Shown in pieces: positions 33,269 through 42,478 of a DNA stretch of 64,000 bases. Position numbers and translations under genes: made by a program. The notes under the pieces were generated by a model. The model was not told where the DNA came from and did not search any database. It was given only the letters and a program-made list of their open reading frames with translations. Source of the DNA: JAEUJM01 sp044221555 (GTDB lineage Bacteria > Actinomycetota > Acidimicrobiia > Acidimicrobiales > DATDAH01); assembly GCA_044221555.1 (NCBI GenBank), contig JBGAOY010000007.1, positions 1-64,000 of the forward strand. Reading direction: 5' to 3'. Each line of letters begins with the position of its first letter. Position 1 is the stretch's first letter.

Positions 33269-34092
33269 ATGCCCGCCGACGACACCGCCAGCATCCGCCG
33301 CCACTCGCAGCCGTGCCACACCGCGAGCGCCGAGGCGTCGAGCGCCACCCGCCAGGCCCCGCGGCGCCGGCTGCGGGTCGCCATTGCGGCGCTCGTCGTG
33401 ACCGCCTCCGCCATCCTGGCCATCCAGGGCCCGACCGCGTCGAGCTCGGCGCAGCCCACACCGGCCGCCTCCACGATCACGGCCCCCGTCGCCGGCCTTC
33501 CCGCGACCACACCCACCGATCAACCCGCGACCAGCCCTGCGGCACCGCGGCCCCGCGTGGCCTACGTGGGGGACTCGATCGGTCACAGTGCCGAGGCCGA
33601 GGTGCGCCGGGCCCTGGCCCAGGGCTACCGCCTCACGAGCTACGACTCGGTCGACGGCACGACCATCGCCGAGCACCTGGCGCCGGCCACCCGCCTCCTG
33701 AGCGGCAACGCCGCCCCTGAGGTACTGGTGGTCGAGCTGGGAACCAACGACGCCGAGCACCACGGCGCCGCCCGGTTCGAGCGCGACCTCCGCACCATGC
33801 TCGACCTGGTGTCGCCCCGGGTCCGTGAGGTGCGGTGGCTCGACCAGAAGGACACGCCCACCTACTACGCCGGCGTCAACCGCCACGCGGCCCGCTTCAA
33901 CGCCATCCTGCGGCGGGTGGTGGCCGCGTACCCGAGGTCGTGGACTACGCGGCATGGGCCCGGACCGCGCCGGCGGGCAGCTTCGTCGCCGACCAGCTGC
34001 ACCTCACCCCGCTCGGGCGGCAACAGCTGGCCGGGATCGTGCGGCGGGCGGTGGACCTGGCCACCATCGGGCTCGGCCAGACCGTCGCCTGA
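33269..34092 (+). pseudogene. SGNH/GDSL hydrolase, frameshifted near its 3' end
   Basis: From ATG 33269 (GAGGAG upstream) the frame encodes a membrane-anchor or signal segment, then YVGDSIGHSAEAE (block I Ser) and VELGTNDAEH (block III). At about 33933-33935 the frame is lost: the expected AYPEVVDYAAWARTAPAGSFVADQLHLTPLGRQQ, carrying the block V Asp/His, continues in the +1 frame to the stop at 34092. One missing G after TACCCG would explain it. In the annotated frame the protein instead ends in a meaningless Arg/Pro/Ser tail at 34129. Either a recent inactivating deletion, a programmed shift or a sequencing error. Intact relatives hydrolyse ester or acetyl groups on cell-wall sugars. Confidence 0.8.
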
Positions 34093-34126
34093 CGGGCGCC
34101 GGTCGGCCGTGGCCCCGGGCCTCACC

Positions 34127-34132
34127 TAACCT
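34127..34132 (+). promoter_or_regulatory. -10 box for leaderless leader-peptide ORF
   Basis: TAACCT lies 7 nt before GTG 34140, the same spacing as at other leaderless genes in this window. Confidence 0.5.
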
Positions 34133-34139
34133 GCTCGGG

Positions 34140-34181
34140 GTGCTCGATGACCGCGCCCCGGTGCCGGAGGCGGCGCCGTGA
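34140..34181 (+). CDS. Leaderless 13-codon upstream ORF coupled to the Crp/Fnr gene
   Basis: GTG 34140 opens a 13-residue peptide (MLDDRAPVPEAAP). Its TGA (34179-34181) overlaps the GTG of the regulator gene as GTGA. GGAGG at 34166-34170, inside this ORF, is correctly spaced for the regulator start. Ribosomes loading on the leaderless 5' end could reinitiate at the regulator. A coding role for the peptide is inferred only from arrangement. Confidence 0.45.
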   Translation: MLDDRAPVPEAAP

Positions 34182-34834
34182 AGTGGCCGCTGCTCGCCAC
34201 CTTGAACGACGACGACGCCGCCCGCGTGCTCGAGCACACCGTGCCCAGGCGCCTCACGCGGGGCGAGATGGTGTTCCTCGAGGGCGACCCCGCCGACGCC
34301 CTGTACCTGATCGACAGCGGCCACGCCGCGGTGCGGGTGACCACGCTCAACGGCGACACCGCCATGATCCGGGTGCTGGGCCCCGGCCAGCACTTCGGCG
34401 AGCTGGGCATCGTGTCGCCGGCGCCCCGCAACGCGACCATCGCCGCCCTCGACACCCTGTCGGTGCGCGCCCTTCGCCGTGAGGCGTTCCAGGCGATGCG
34501 GGTGGACCACCCCGGCGTCGATTCGCTGCTGGTCGAGGCGCTGACCGCCGAGACCCGGCGGCTGACCACCCTGCTGTCCGAGGCCTACTACCTCTCGGTG
34601 CCCACCCGGGTGGCGCTCCGCCTGGTCGAGTTGGCCGGGCTCTACACCGCCGCCGGCCACGCCGGGCCCGTCACCCTCCCGTTCACCCAGGAGGACCTGG
34701 CCCAGTTGGTGGGCACCGCCCGACCCACCGCCAACAAGGCCCTGCAGGCGCTCCAGGAGGAGGGACTCATCGAGGTCGCCCGGGGCAAGGTGCGGGTGTT
34801 CGACGTCGACGCGCTCGAGGCGCACACCTACTGA
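34178..34834 (+). CDS. Crp/Fnr-family transcription regulator
   Basis: A 218-residue regulator. Residues 1-115 form a cyclic nucleotide-binding barrel with PGQHFGELGIVSPAPRNATIAAL, which keeps the Gly-Glu and Arg of the phosphate cassette. A dimer helix follows (TAETRRLTTLLSEAYYL), then a winged helix-turn-helix with FTQEDLAQLVGTARPTANKALQALQEEGLI as the recognition unit. There are no cysteines for an FNR-type cluster, so cAMP or a similar ligand is more likely. The start GTG 34178 is fixed by GGAGG 7 nt upstream and overlaps a leaderless mini-ORF. It may regulate the MMPL gene, which starts 95 bp downstream. Confidence 0.9.
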   Translation: MKWPLLATLNDDDAARVLEHTVPRRLTRGEMVFLEGDPADALYLIDSGHAAVRVTTLNGDTAMIRVLGPGQHFGELGIVSPAPRNATIAALDTLSVRALRREAFQAMRVDHPGVDSLLVEALTAETRRLTTLLSEAYYLSVPTRVALRLVELAGLYTAAGHAGPVTLPFTQEDLAQLVGTARPTANKALQALQEEGLIEVARGKVRVFDVDALEAHTY

Positions 34835-34928
34835 GGCCGGCGCCGGCGCCGAACCACGGGGGACCCGGCCCGCGCCCCTGGCCACCGCGCGACGGTAGGG
34901 TCCTGCCAGCATCAGACGGGGAGGGCGC

Positions 34929-37229
34929 ATGAGGCGGCTGGCGCGGTTCGTGATCCGGCGACGGTGGGTGGTGCTCGGCATCACCGCGGCGCTGCTCCCC
35001 CTGGCCGCCTTCCTGGGCGCCGACGTGGCCTCGCGGCTGTCCGTCGGCGGGTACGAGGACCCGGGGTCGGAGTCGTCGCAGGCGGCGACGGTCCTCACCG
35101 ACCAGTACAACGCCGCCGACCCGGACTTCGTCATCGTGGTCACCGCCAAGGGCGGCGACGTCGACGACCGGGCGGTGGTGCGAGCCGGCCGCCGCCTCAC
35201 CCGTGAGCTGGGGGCGGAACCGCAGATCAGCAACGCCCTGTCGTACTGGGCGCCCACCATCACGCCGCCGCTGAAGAGCGAGGGCGGCGCGCAGGCACTG
35301 GTGATCGGCAGCTTCGAGGGCGGCCAGGACGAGGCCATCGCCGCGGCCGAGGAGCTGTCGCCCCGCTACACCCGCGACGGCGAGGTGATCAGCACCCAGG
35401 TGACGGGTGCCGCCGAGGTGGGCCGGCAGGCCACCGAGACCGCCGACGCCGACCTCAAGAAGTCGGAGGGCCTCACCCTGCCGATCACCCTGATCGCGCT
35501 GGTCCTGGTCTTCGGCACGGTCGTGGCCGGCCTCCTGCCCCTGGCGGTGGGCATCATCGCCGTGCTGGGCACCTTCGTGATCCTGACCGTGCTGACGGCC
35601 TTCACCGACGTCTCGGTGTTCGCCCTCAACCTCACCACCGGCCTCGGTCTCGGGCTGGCCATCGACTACAGCCTCTTCATCGTGTCCCGCTACCGCGAAG
35701 AGCTGGCCGCGGGGTACGGGCGCGACGTGGCGCTGTCGCACACCATGCAGACGGCCGGGCGCACCGTCGCGTTCAGCGCCGGCACCGTCACCGTCTCGAT
35801 GCTGGCCCTGTTGGTGTTCCCGGTCCCCTACCTGCGCTCGTTCGCGTTCGCGGGGGTCGCCGTGGTGGCGCTGGCGGGCCTGGCCGCGGTGGTCGTGCTG
35901 CCGGCCATCCTGGCCGTGCTGGGCGACAAGGTGGACAAGGGCCGCCTGTTCAGGCGGAAGGTGAACGACCCCGACTCGGGGTTCTGGCACGACCAGGCGT
36001 GGCGGGTGATGCGCCGACCCTGGCTGTATGCCGTCACCGTCAGCCTCTTCCTGATGGTGCTGGCCATCCCGTTCTTCCGGTTGGAGTCGGGCCAGGTCGA
36101 CGACCGGGTGCTGCCCGAGGACGTGTCCAGCCGGGCCGCCGCGGAGGACATCCGCGACAACTTCACCAGCCGCGAGTCGGGCGCGCTCCAGGTGCTGCTG
36201 GACGACGCCGATCCCGAGGCCGACGCCGCCGCCATCGACGCCTACGCCCGACGCCTGGCCGCCCTGGACGGCGTCGAGCGGGTGGACGCGGTCACCGGCT
36301 ACTACGGCACGGGAATCCGCGACCTCGGTGTGCGGGCGGGCTTCGTGGCCGGGAACGACCTGTCGAACGAGCGCTTCGGGCCCGACGCGGGCCGCGGCGA
36401 GGGCACCTGGGTGTCGGTGGTGCCGGCGGTCGAGCCGCTGTCACCCGACGGCGAGGCGCTGGTGCACGAGGTCCGGGCCCTCGAGGCGCCCGGCGGCGCC
36501 GCGGTCACCGGCCAATCGGCCCAACTGGTCGATTCGAAGGCCGCGGTGTCGGACAACCTGCCGATCGCCCTCGGCCTCATCGCGCTGGCCACCTTCGTGC
36601 TGCTGTTCCTGATGACCGGCAGCCTGCTGGTGCCCGCGAAGGCCCTGCTGCTCAACGTCTTGAGCCTCACCGCCACCTTCGGCGGCATGGTGTGGATCTT
36701 CCAGGAAGGCAATGGGGCCGACCTGCTCGGCTTCACCGCCACCGGCACGATCGACACCTTCACGCCGGTGCTGATGTTCTGCATCGCGTTCGGACTGTCG
36801 ATGGACTACGAGGTCTTCCTGATCAGTCGGATCAAGGAGGAGTACGACCTCGACCGCGACAACGAGGCGGCCGTGGCCAAGGGCCTGCAGCAGACCGGCG
36901 GCATCGTCACCGCCGCCGCCATCTTGTTGGCCATCGTGTTCCTGGGCATCGCCACCTCGTCGGTGTCGGTGGTGAAGCTGTTCGGTGTGGGCCTCACCGT
37001 GGCGGTGCTGGTGGACGCCTTCCTCATCCGAGCCACGCTGGTGCCCGCCTTCATGCGCCTCGCCGGTCGGGCCAACTGGTGGGCCCCGAAGCCGCTGCGC
37101 CGCTTCCACCTGCGTTTCGGCATCTGGGAGAACGAGCCCATCGCCATCCTGGACCAGCGCGACCTGGGCACCGCCCCGCAGGCCGCGGCCGGGGCCCCAC
37201 CGATGCCCCCCGGCGAACCGCCCCCCTGA
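34929..37229 (+). CDS. MMPL-family RND transporter
   Basis: A 766-residue, twelve-helix transporter. Helix 1 (RRWVVLGITAALLPLAAF) is followed by an external domain and a six-helix bundle. The pattern then repeats from about residue 365. The proton-relay pairs are visible as GLAIDYSLFIVSRYREE in helix 4 and GLSMDYEVFLISRIKEE in helix 10. MMPL proteins export lipids or small molecules across the actinobacterial envelope using proton flow; the cargo is unknown. GGGGAGG lies 7 nt before ATG 34929 and TAGGGT near 34896 is a possible -10. It lacks the long C-terminal cytoplasmic domain of mycobacterial MmpL3. Confidence 0.9.
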   Translation: MRRLARFVIRRRWVVLGITAALLPLAAFLGADVASRLSVGGYEDPGSESSQAATVLTDQYNAADPDFVIVVTAKGGDVDDRAVVRAGRRLTRELGAEPQISNALSYWAPTITPPLKSEGGAQALVIGSFEGGQDEAIAAAEELSPRYTRDGEVISTQVTGAAEVGRQATETADADLKKSEGLTLPITLIALVLVFGTVVAGLLPLAVGIIAVLGTFVILTVLTAFTDVSVFALNLTTGLGLGLAIDYSLFIVSRYREELAAGYGRDVALSHTMQTAGRTVAFSAGTVTVSMLALLVFPVPYLRSFAFAGVAVVALAGLAAVVVLPAILAVLGDKVDKGRLFRRKVNDPDSGFWHDQAWRVMRRPWLYAVTVSLFLMVLAIPFFRLESGQVDDRVLPEDVSSRAAAEDIRDNFTSRESGALQVLLDDADPEADAAAIDAYARRLAALDGVERVDAVTGYYGTGIRDLGVRAGFVAGNDLSNERFGPDAGRGEGTWVSVVPAVEPLSPDGEALVHEVRALEAPGGAAVTGQSAQLVDSKAAVSDNLPIALGLIALATFVLLFLMTGSLLVPAKALLLNVLSLTATFGGMVWIFQEGNGADLLGFTATGTIDTFTPVLMFCIAFGLSMDYEVFLISRIKEEYDLDRDNEAAVAKGLQQTGGIVTAAAILLAIVFLGIATSSVSVVKLFGVGLTVAVLVDAFLIRATLVPAFMRLAGRANWWAPKPLRRFHLRFGIWENEPIAILDQRDLGTAPQAAAGAPPMPPGEPPP

Positions 37230-37254
37230 CGCGGCGGCGGTCGAGGCTCGGGAC

Positions 37255-37298
37255 CTGGCGCCCGATCTTGTCGTCAGGGCCACGGAATGAGGCGCCAG
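37255..37298. repeat. 44-bp palindromic repeat, copy A
   Basis: Imperfect dyad with ends CTGGCGCC and GGCGCCAG between the convergent MMPL and cyclase genes. It pairs with copy B 17 bp away through GGCGCCAGTTC / GAACTGGCGCC. Confidence 0.8.
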
Positions 37299-37315
37299 TT
37301 CAGGAATCCTGCGAA

Positions 37316-37359
37316 CTGGCGCCCGATCTCGTGGTCAGGGCGACAGAATCGGGCGCCAG
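37316..37359. repeat. 44-bp palindromic repeat, copy B
   Basis: A perfect 12-bp terminal stem (CTGGCGCCCGAT with ATCGGGCGCCAG) flanks a core with GTGGTCAGGGCGACAG. The same core recurs at 48830-48873. Probably acts as a bidirectional terminator here. Confidence 0.8.
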
Positions 37360-37414
37360 AACGGGCGGTCTGGGCCGGCCGGACCCACCACCGAGGGAGC
37401 GGCGGCGCAGCCCG

Positions 37415-40400
37415 CTATCCCGCCTCCGGCCACTGGTCGCAGGTCCGGTGGTACGAGCCGAGGCCCGACAGGTAGGTGTCCCACTCGGCGGTGGTGAGGT
37501 TGCGCCCCGCGAGCCGGCAGGCGTCGGCCCGCCAGTGCGCCGGCCGGAGATCCCAGGTCTCGAGGCCGTCCGCGCTGCTGAGCACCAGGAATTGGCCGTT
37601 GGGCGCGATGGTGCCGAAGACGACGGCCGACGGGTCGCCGAGCGAGATGCTGTCGCCCACCTGGCGCCGGCTGGTCAGGTCGACCAGGCGGAAGCGGTTG
37701 CCCGACACGATCGACAGCAGATCCCCGTCGCGGGTCGGGGTGAGGTCGTCGGCGGGGGCCGGGAGGCGGGGCAGCGGGTCGCCCACCGGCTCCAGCGTGG
37801 CCGCGTCGAGCTCGCGCACGGTGCCGTCGGTGTAGCCGACGATCAGCACCCGGTCGTCGTCGGTGAACGCCGCCGCGCTCTCGCCCTCGATCGGCGGGGC
37901 GAGCTGCCGCCCGCTGGCCACGTCGAACAGGGTCGCCGTCCCCACGCTGGAGCCCACCAGGATCGACTGGCCGTCGGTGCTCATCGCATCGACCGAAGCG
38001 GAGCCGGCCACCTCCAGGGCATCGTGGGGCTGATGGCCGTCGCGGTCGTAGAAGTGGACGGTGCCGTCCTCGTACGCGATGACGAGCAGGCCGGTCCGGA
38101 CGTTGAAGGCCGCACCGTTCGGCACCGGGTTGTCGAACTCGATCGGTGGCGGCACCCGCTCCTCGGCCGTCAGGTCGTACTGTCCGGCGGTGACGTCGCG
38201 AGGGAAGAACCCGAAGATGTTGCCCGGATCGGCGTAGCCCCCGTACAGGATGGGCAGGTCGGCGAGCAGCTGCGAGCCGTCGGGATCCCACAGGCTGTAG
38301 GCGCCGTCGTCGCCGGTGACGAGCACCGTACGGCTGTCGGGGGCGATCTGCTGGGGGTACTGGCCCGGCGCCCCGAAGGCGGTGACGAGGGGGCCGGCGC
38401 CCTGCAGGGCCCACTCGCCGACGACCGGCTCGGCCCCGCTGGACAGCACCACCCGTTCGCCGTCCGGCGAGAGGTTGAGCGACTGGACCGCCCCGATCCC
38501 GGATTCGACCACCACCGACCGCACGGCCCCGGTGGCGGCGCTGCGCTCGGCCACGTCGCCGCCGGCGTCAGCGGTGAACAGCGAGTCACCGCCGAGTGAG
38601 TACGTGGCCCGCACCGCCCCGCTCAGCGACCGGAGCTTCCAGTCGATGCCCGCCGACCCTGCGTCGACCGCCCGCAGGTTGAAGTCGGTCGAGGGACTGA
38701 ACAGGAACACCTGGGCGCCGTCGGGACGGTAGGCCAGGGTGCCGTAGGAGGGGACGTAGTAGGCCACGTCGCGGCGGCTCCGCGACAGGCGCTCGGGCCC
38801 GACGGGATCCCAGAACTCGACCGACGCGTCGGACCGGGCCACGGCCAGCACGCGGTCCGTGGGGGAGAACGACAGGGCGACGGCGTCGCCCTCGTCGATG
38901 GTGGCTCCTCCGGCACCCACCAGGTCGCCCTCCTCGGTGGCGGTGAACGGGTCCGACGAGCCGGCCCCGTCGCGCGGCGGCAGCACGGTGACGGGCGAGC
39001 CGGTGCCCAGACGGAACAGGGCAACGGAGCCGTCTTGACGCCCGGCGGCCACCAGGTCGAGCCGGGCGCTGGAGGCGAGGGCGAAGACGGCCTGGCCGTT
39101 CTCGATCGGGTCGCCCAGCACCCCGCGGCCGTCCGGATCGACCAGGAAGACCTGCCCGGTGTCGGCCCGGCCCACCACCACAGGGTCGTCGGCCCCGCGC
39201 GTGGGATCGTCGGCCACGAACACGTGCACCTCGGTGTCGGCGCCGCCCTCGCCACGGGGTGGGTCGCCCAACGCGACCGGTTCGCCGACCGATCCCCCCG
39301 AGTGGACGTCGACCAGGCCCACGGTGGCGTCGCGGGTGCCGTAGGCCACCGTGGCATCGTCGGCGTACGCCGACGCAGTCGGGACGCCCTCCGTCGGAGT
39401 GAAGCCCAGGAACCCCCGCTGACGCTGGAGCGTGGTGAACAGCGCGGCACGGCTGGCGGGCGTGTCGCGCAGGCGGTGAGCTTCGAGCGCCAGCAGGAAC
39501 GCCAGGCCCGGGTCGGAGTCGGCCGCGTTCAACGACTGCGACACCAGGCGCTCGAAGTCCGCGTCGCGCGCCCGCTCGTCGGCCGTGGAACGCTGCTGGT
39601 AGGCGACCGCTCCGGCGATCAGCGCGAGGACGAGCAGGGCCCCCACGCCCGCGAGCAGGCGGCGCAGCCGCCGGTGCTGGCGTGCCTGCTGGAGCGCACG
39701 CGCCTCTTCCAGCGCACGGGAGGCGTCGACGAACTCCTGCTCGAGCCGGCTGAGGGTGATGCTGGCCGACGCGTCGACGGCCGCGGCCAGGCGCGGGCCG
39801 CGGTAGAGGTCGTCCGCGTGGCGGCCGCCGTTGTCCCACTCGGCGGCGGCGGCGGCCAGCCGGCGCACCTCGCGCAGGGTGGCCCGGTCCTCGTCGAGCC
39901 ACTCGCGCAGCCTGGGCCACTCCCGGATCACGGCCTCGTGGGCCACCTCGACGGTGTCGTCGCCGACGGTGAGCAACCGGGCGCCGACCAGGATCTCGAT
40001 CACCTCGTCGAACGCCGCCTGCGAGCCGGCCCGATCGACCAGCTCGGCCCGGGAGGCCCGCCGGCGGGTGTCCTCGGTGCCCTCCCCCAACTCGGTGACG
40101 GCGAGGAAGATGCTCCGGGCCACCGCTCGCTGCGACTCGTCGAGGCGCTCGGTGTACACCGACTCGGCGGTACGGGCGATCGCCCCGCGCGCCCCACCCG
40201 CACCGCGGTAGCCGGACAGGGTGAGCGCCCGGTGCTCGCGCCGCACCCAGGTCTCGTAGAGGGCGTGCGACAGCAGCGGCAGGCCGCCGGGCTCGCCGGC
40301 GACGTCGCGGATCATCACCTCGGCGAGCCCCGGCTCCACGTCGAGGTCGGCACGGCGCGCCGGGCCCTCGATCACCGCGTGCAGCGCGGCATCGTCCAGC

Positions 40401-42400
40401 GGCCCCAGCAGGACGGTGGCGGACTCGATCGCGTCGGCCAGGCCGGGCACGTCGGCGCAGTGACCGAAGAAGTCGGCCCGCATCACGACCACGAGCATCA
40501 CTCGACCGCCGGGCACCGCCACCGCGTGCAACAGCACGTCCACGAACCGCCGCCGCTCCGCAGGGTCGTGGCAGAGGGTGAACAGCTCCTCGAACTGGTC
40601 GACGATCACCACCAGCCGGTCGTGGCCCTCAGCGCCGTCGGCGCCGTCGGCACCGGATCCCCGCACCACCTCGTCGAGCCCGGCGGCACCGGCGTCGAAC
40701 GCGGCCGCCACCTCGCCGACGGGGCGTTCGACCGCCCGGGCCACGCCGGCGGCCAGCTCGAGCAGCGGGTGCGGGCCGGCGTTGAACAGCACCACCGGCC
40801 AGGCCCGGCTGCCCGCCAGCGCGCCCCGCTCGAGGGCGGGGACCAGCCCCGCGCGCACCAACGACGACTTGCCGCTCCCCGAGGCCCCGACCACCGCGAG
40901 CAGGCGGCCGGCGGCCAGGCGACCGAGCAGGCCGGCCACGTCGTCGTCGCGGCCGAAGAAGTCGTCGGCGTGCTCGGCCTGGTAGGCGAGCAGGCCGCGG
41001 TAGGGCGACGCGCCGGCCAGGGCCTTGCGCACCGCGGCGTCCCGCTGGGCCCCGGCGGTCAACCCCAGCACGCCAGAGGCCACCAGCCGTTCGCCCGCCT
41101 CGATCACCAGGCGGGGGTTCCCCTGGGTCTCGTCGACGGCCTTGGACACCACGTCGACCGGGAGGTCGTCCACGCCGGATCGGCCCACAGCCGCGCCGAG
41201 CAGGTCGCCCACCGCGTCGTCGGGAAGGCCGCCGAGGCGGACGTGGGCGGACGCGGGCAGGTGAGCGAGGCGGTCGTCGTCCCGACCGATCACGAGCACC
41301 AGGACGGCGCCGTCGAGCTCGGCGAGCCTGGCCGCGAGGTCGAGGGTGTCGTCGGAGCCGGCGTGGGCGGCGTCGATCACCAGCAGGTGGGGCCCGGCCT
41401 CGAGGATCTGACCGATCACGTCGACGACCGCCCGCCGCAGGTCGGCCGCCGCCGACGCGGCCGAGCCGCCCATCAGCTCGGGTAGCCGGGCCGCCAGCGA
41501 CGGCACCAGCGCCGCCAGCGTGGGCCCCCGATCGCCCACGACGTCGCGCAGCACCTGGTGGGGCACCGACGCCACCCACCACCGCAAGGCCTCGGCGAAC
41601 GATCCGAGGGCCACATCCATGGTGTCGTCGGCCCGGCCGTACAGCACCGTGCCCGCGGGCACGCCCTGGCCCTGCTGCACGGCGAGGGCCAGTGCCGCCG
41701 CCAGACGGGTCTTGCCGATGCCCGCCTCGCCGGTGACCGTGGCCAGGGCGGCCTGCCCCGAGGCCGCCACCTGCCGCCAGGCGTCGAGGAGGGTGTGCAA
41801 CTCGGCGTCGCGGCCGACCAGCGGCCAGTCGAGCCCCGCCTCGAGCGCCGAGGCCAGGGGCACCTCGGGGCGGCCGGGGTCGGGCTCCCAGCTCACCTCC
41901 GACGCCGGCAACGGGTGCGGGAAGCCCTTCAGCTCGAGCGCCCCGATGGGGGTGAACACGAAGCCTCCCCGGTTCCCCAACAGCACCCGGATCACGTCGT
42001 TCACCAGGATCGTGCCGGGCCGGGCCTTGGACTCGAGCCGGGCGGCCTCGAAGATGGGCGTCCCCGACCAGTCGCCGTCGAGCCTCGAGGCCTCGCCCAC
42101 CGAGAGCCCGACCCTGATCTGGAGCCGCAACAGCGGGTCGGCCCGGCCCATGCGGTCGATCACCCGTTGCATGTCGACCGCGGCCGACACCGCGTCGGCC
42201 ACGGAGTGCTCGAACACCACGGTGAGGCCGTCGCCGGCCGTGCGCAGCACCTCGCCGCGGTGGCGGCTCACCACCTCGCGCATCAGGCCCTGGTAGCGGC
42301 GGGTGAGGACGTCGTTGGCGTCGTCGCCGATGCGGTGGAGCAGTTCGGTGGACCCGACCAGGTCGACGAACAGGAACGTGACTGTCGCCGTCACCGCCAT
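37415..42400 (-). CDS. Class III cyclase-domain / dual NTPase / WD40 membrane signalling protein (copy 2)
   Basis: A 1661-residue paralogue of the gene at 22981-27987, similar along its whole length. The cyclase domain (residues 1-180) has FLFVDLVGST and TAGDGLTVVF metal Asp residues but again GTPIFEAARL in place of VNxAARL. The first NTPase has an intact Walker A (GEAGIGKT, near residue 227), unlike copy 1. The nSTAND1 NTPase has GASGSGKSS near residue 507 and VIVDQFEEL. A transmembrane helix lies near residue 923. The propeller ends in ACRLAGRNLTTAEWDTYL. ATG 42400 has TAGTGT 6 nt upstream and no Shine-Dalgarno. It diverges from a secreted-protein operon at 42479. Confidence 0.87.
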   Translation of the reverse strand: MAVTATVTFLFVDLVGSTELLHRIGDDANDVLTRRYQGLMREVVSRHRGEVLRTAGDGLTVVFEHSVADAVSAAVDMQRVIDRMGRADPLLRLQIRVGLSVGEASRLDGDWSGTPIFEAARLESKARPGTILVNDVIRVLLGNRGGFVFTPIGALELKGFPHPLPASEVSWEPDPGRPEVPLASALEAGLDWPLVGRDAELHTLLDAWRQVAASGQAALATVTGEAGIGKTRLAAALALAVQQGQGVPAGTVLYGRADDTMDVALGSFAEALRWWVASVPHQVLRDVVGDRGPTLAALVPSLAARLPELMGGSAASAAADLRRAVVDVIGQILEAGPHLLVIDAAHAGSDDTLDLAARLAELDGAVLVLVIGRDDDRLAHLPASAHVRLGGLPDDAVGDLLGAAVGRSGVDDLPVDVVSKAVDETQGNPRLVIEAGERLVASGVLGLTAGAQRDAAVRKALAGASPYRGLLAYQAEHADDFFGRDDDVAGLLGRLAAGRLLAVVGASGSGKSSLVRAGLVPALERGALAGSRAWPVVLFNAGPHPLLELAAGVARAVERPVGEVAAAFDAGAAGLDEVVRGSGADGADGAEGHDRLVVIVDQFEELFTLCHDPAERRRFVDVLLHAVAVPGGRVMLVVVMRADFFGHCADVPGLADAIESATVLLGPLDDAALHAVIEGPARRADLDVEPGLAEVMIRDVAGEPGGLPLLSHALYETWVRREHRALTLSGYRGAGGARGAIARTAESVYTERLDESQRAVARSIFLAVTELGEGTEDTRRRASRAELVDRAGSQAAFDEVIEILVGARLLTVGDDTVEVAHEAVIREWPRLREWLDEDRATLREVRRLAAAAAEWDNGGRHADDLYRGPRLAAAVDASASITLSRLEQEFVDASRALEEARALQQARQHRRLRRLLAGVGALLVLALIAGAVAYQQRSTADERARDADFERLVSQSLNAADSDPGLAFLLALEAHRLRDTPASRAALFTTLQRQRGFLGFTPTEGVPTASAYADDATVAYGTRDATVGLVDVHSGGSVGEPVALGDPPRGEGGADTEVHVFVADDPTRGADDPVVVGRADTGQVFLVDPDGRGVLGDPIENGQAVFALASSARLDLVAAGRQDGSVALFRLGTGSPVTVLPPRDGAGSSDPFTATEEGDLVGAGGATIDEGDAVALSFSPTDRVLAVARSDASVEFWDPVGPERLSRSRRDVAYYVPSYGTLAYRPDGAQVFLFSPSTDFNLRAVDAGSAGIDWKLRSLSGAVRATYSLGGDSLFTADAGGDVAERSAATGAVRSVVVESGIGAVQSLNLSPDGERVVLSSGAEPVVGEWALQGAGPLVTAFGAPGQYPQQIAPDSRTVLVTGDDGAYSLWDPDGSQLLADLPILYGGYADPGNIFGFFPRDVTAGQYDLTAEERVPPPIEFDNPVPNGAAFNVRTGLLVIAYEDGTVHFYDRDGHQPHDALEVAGSASVDAMSTDGQSILVGSSVGTATLFDVASGRQLAPPIEGESAAAFTDDDRVLIVGYTDGTVRELDAATLEPVGDPLPRLPAPADDLTPTRDGDLLSIVSGNRFRLVDLTSRRQVGDSISLGDPSAVVFGTIAPNGQFLVLSSADGLETWDLRPAHWRADACRLAGRNLTTAEWDTYLSGLGSYHRTCDQWPEAG

Positions 42401-42406
42401 CGCCCG

Positions 42407-42412
42407 ACACTA
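42407..42412 (-). promoter_or_regulatory. -10 box for leaderless cyclase/STAND gene copy 2
   Basis: TAGTGT on the minus strand lies 6 nt before ATG 42400. Confidence 0.5.
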
Positions 42413-42478
42413 CTGCTCGACCGTCTTCGGGAGCACCGGTAGCCTGGCAACGGTAGGGCGACGCAGAAGAGGAGGACG

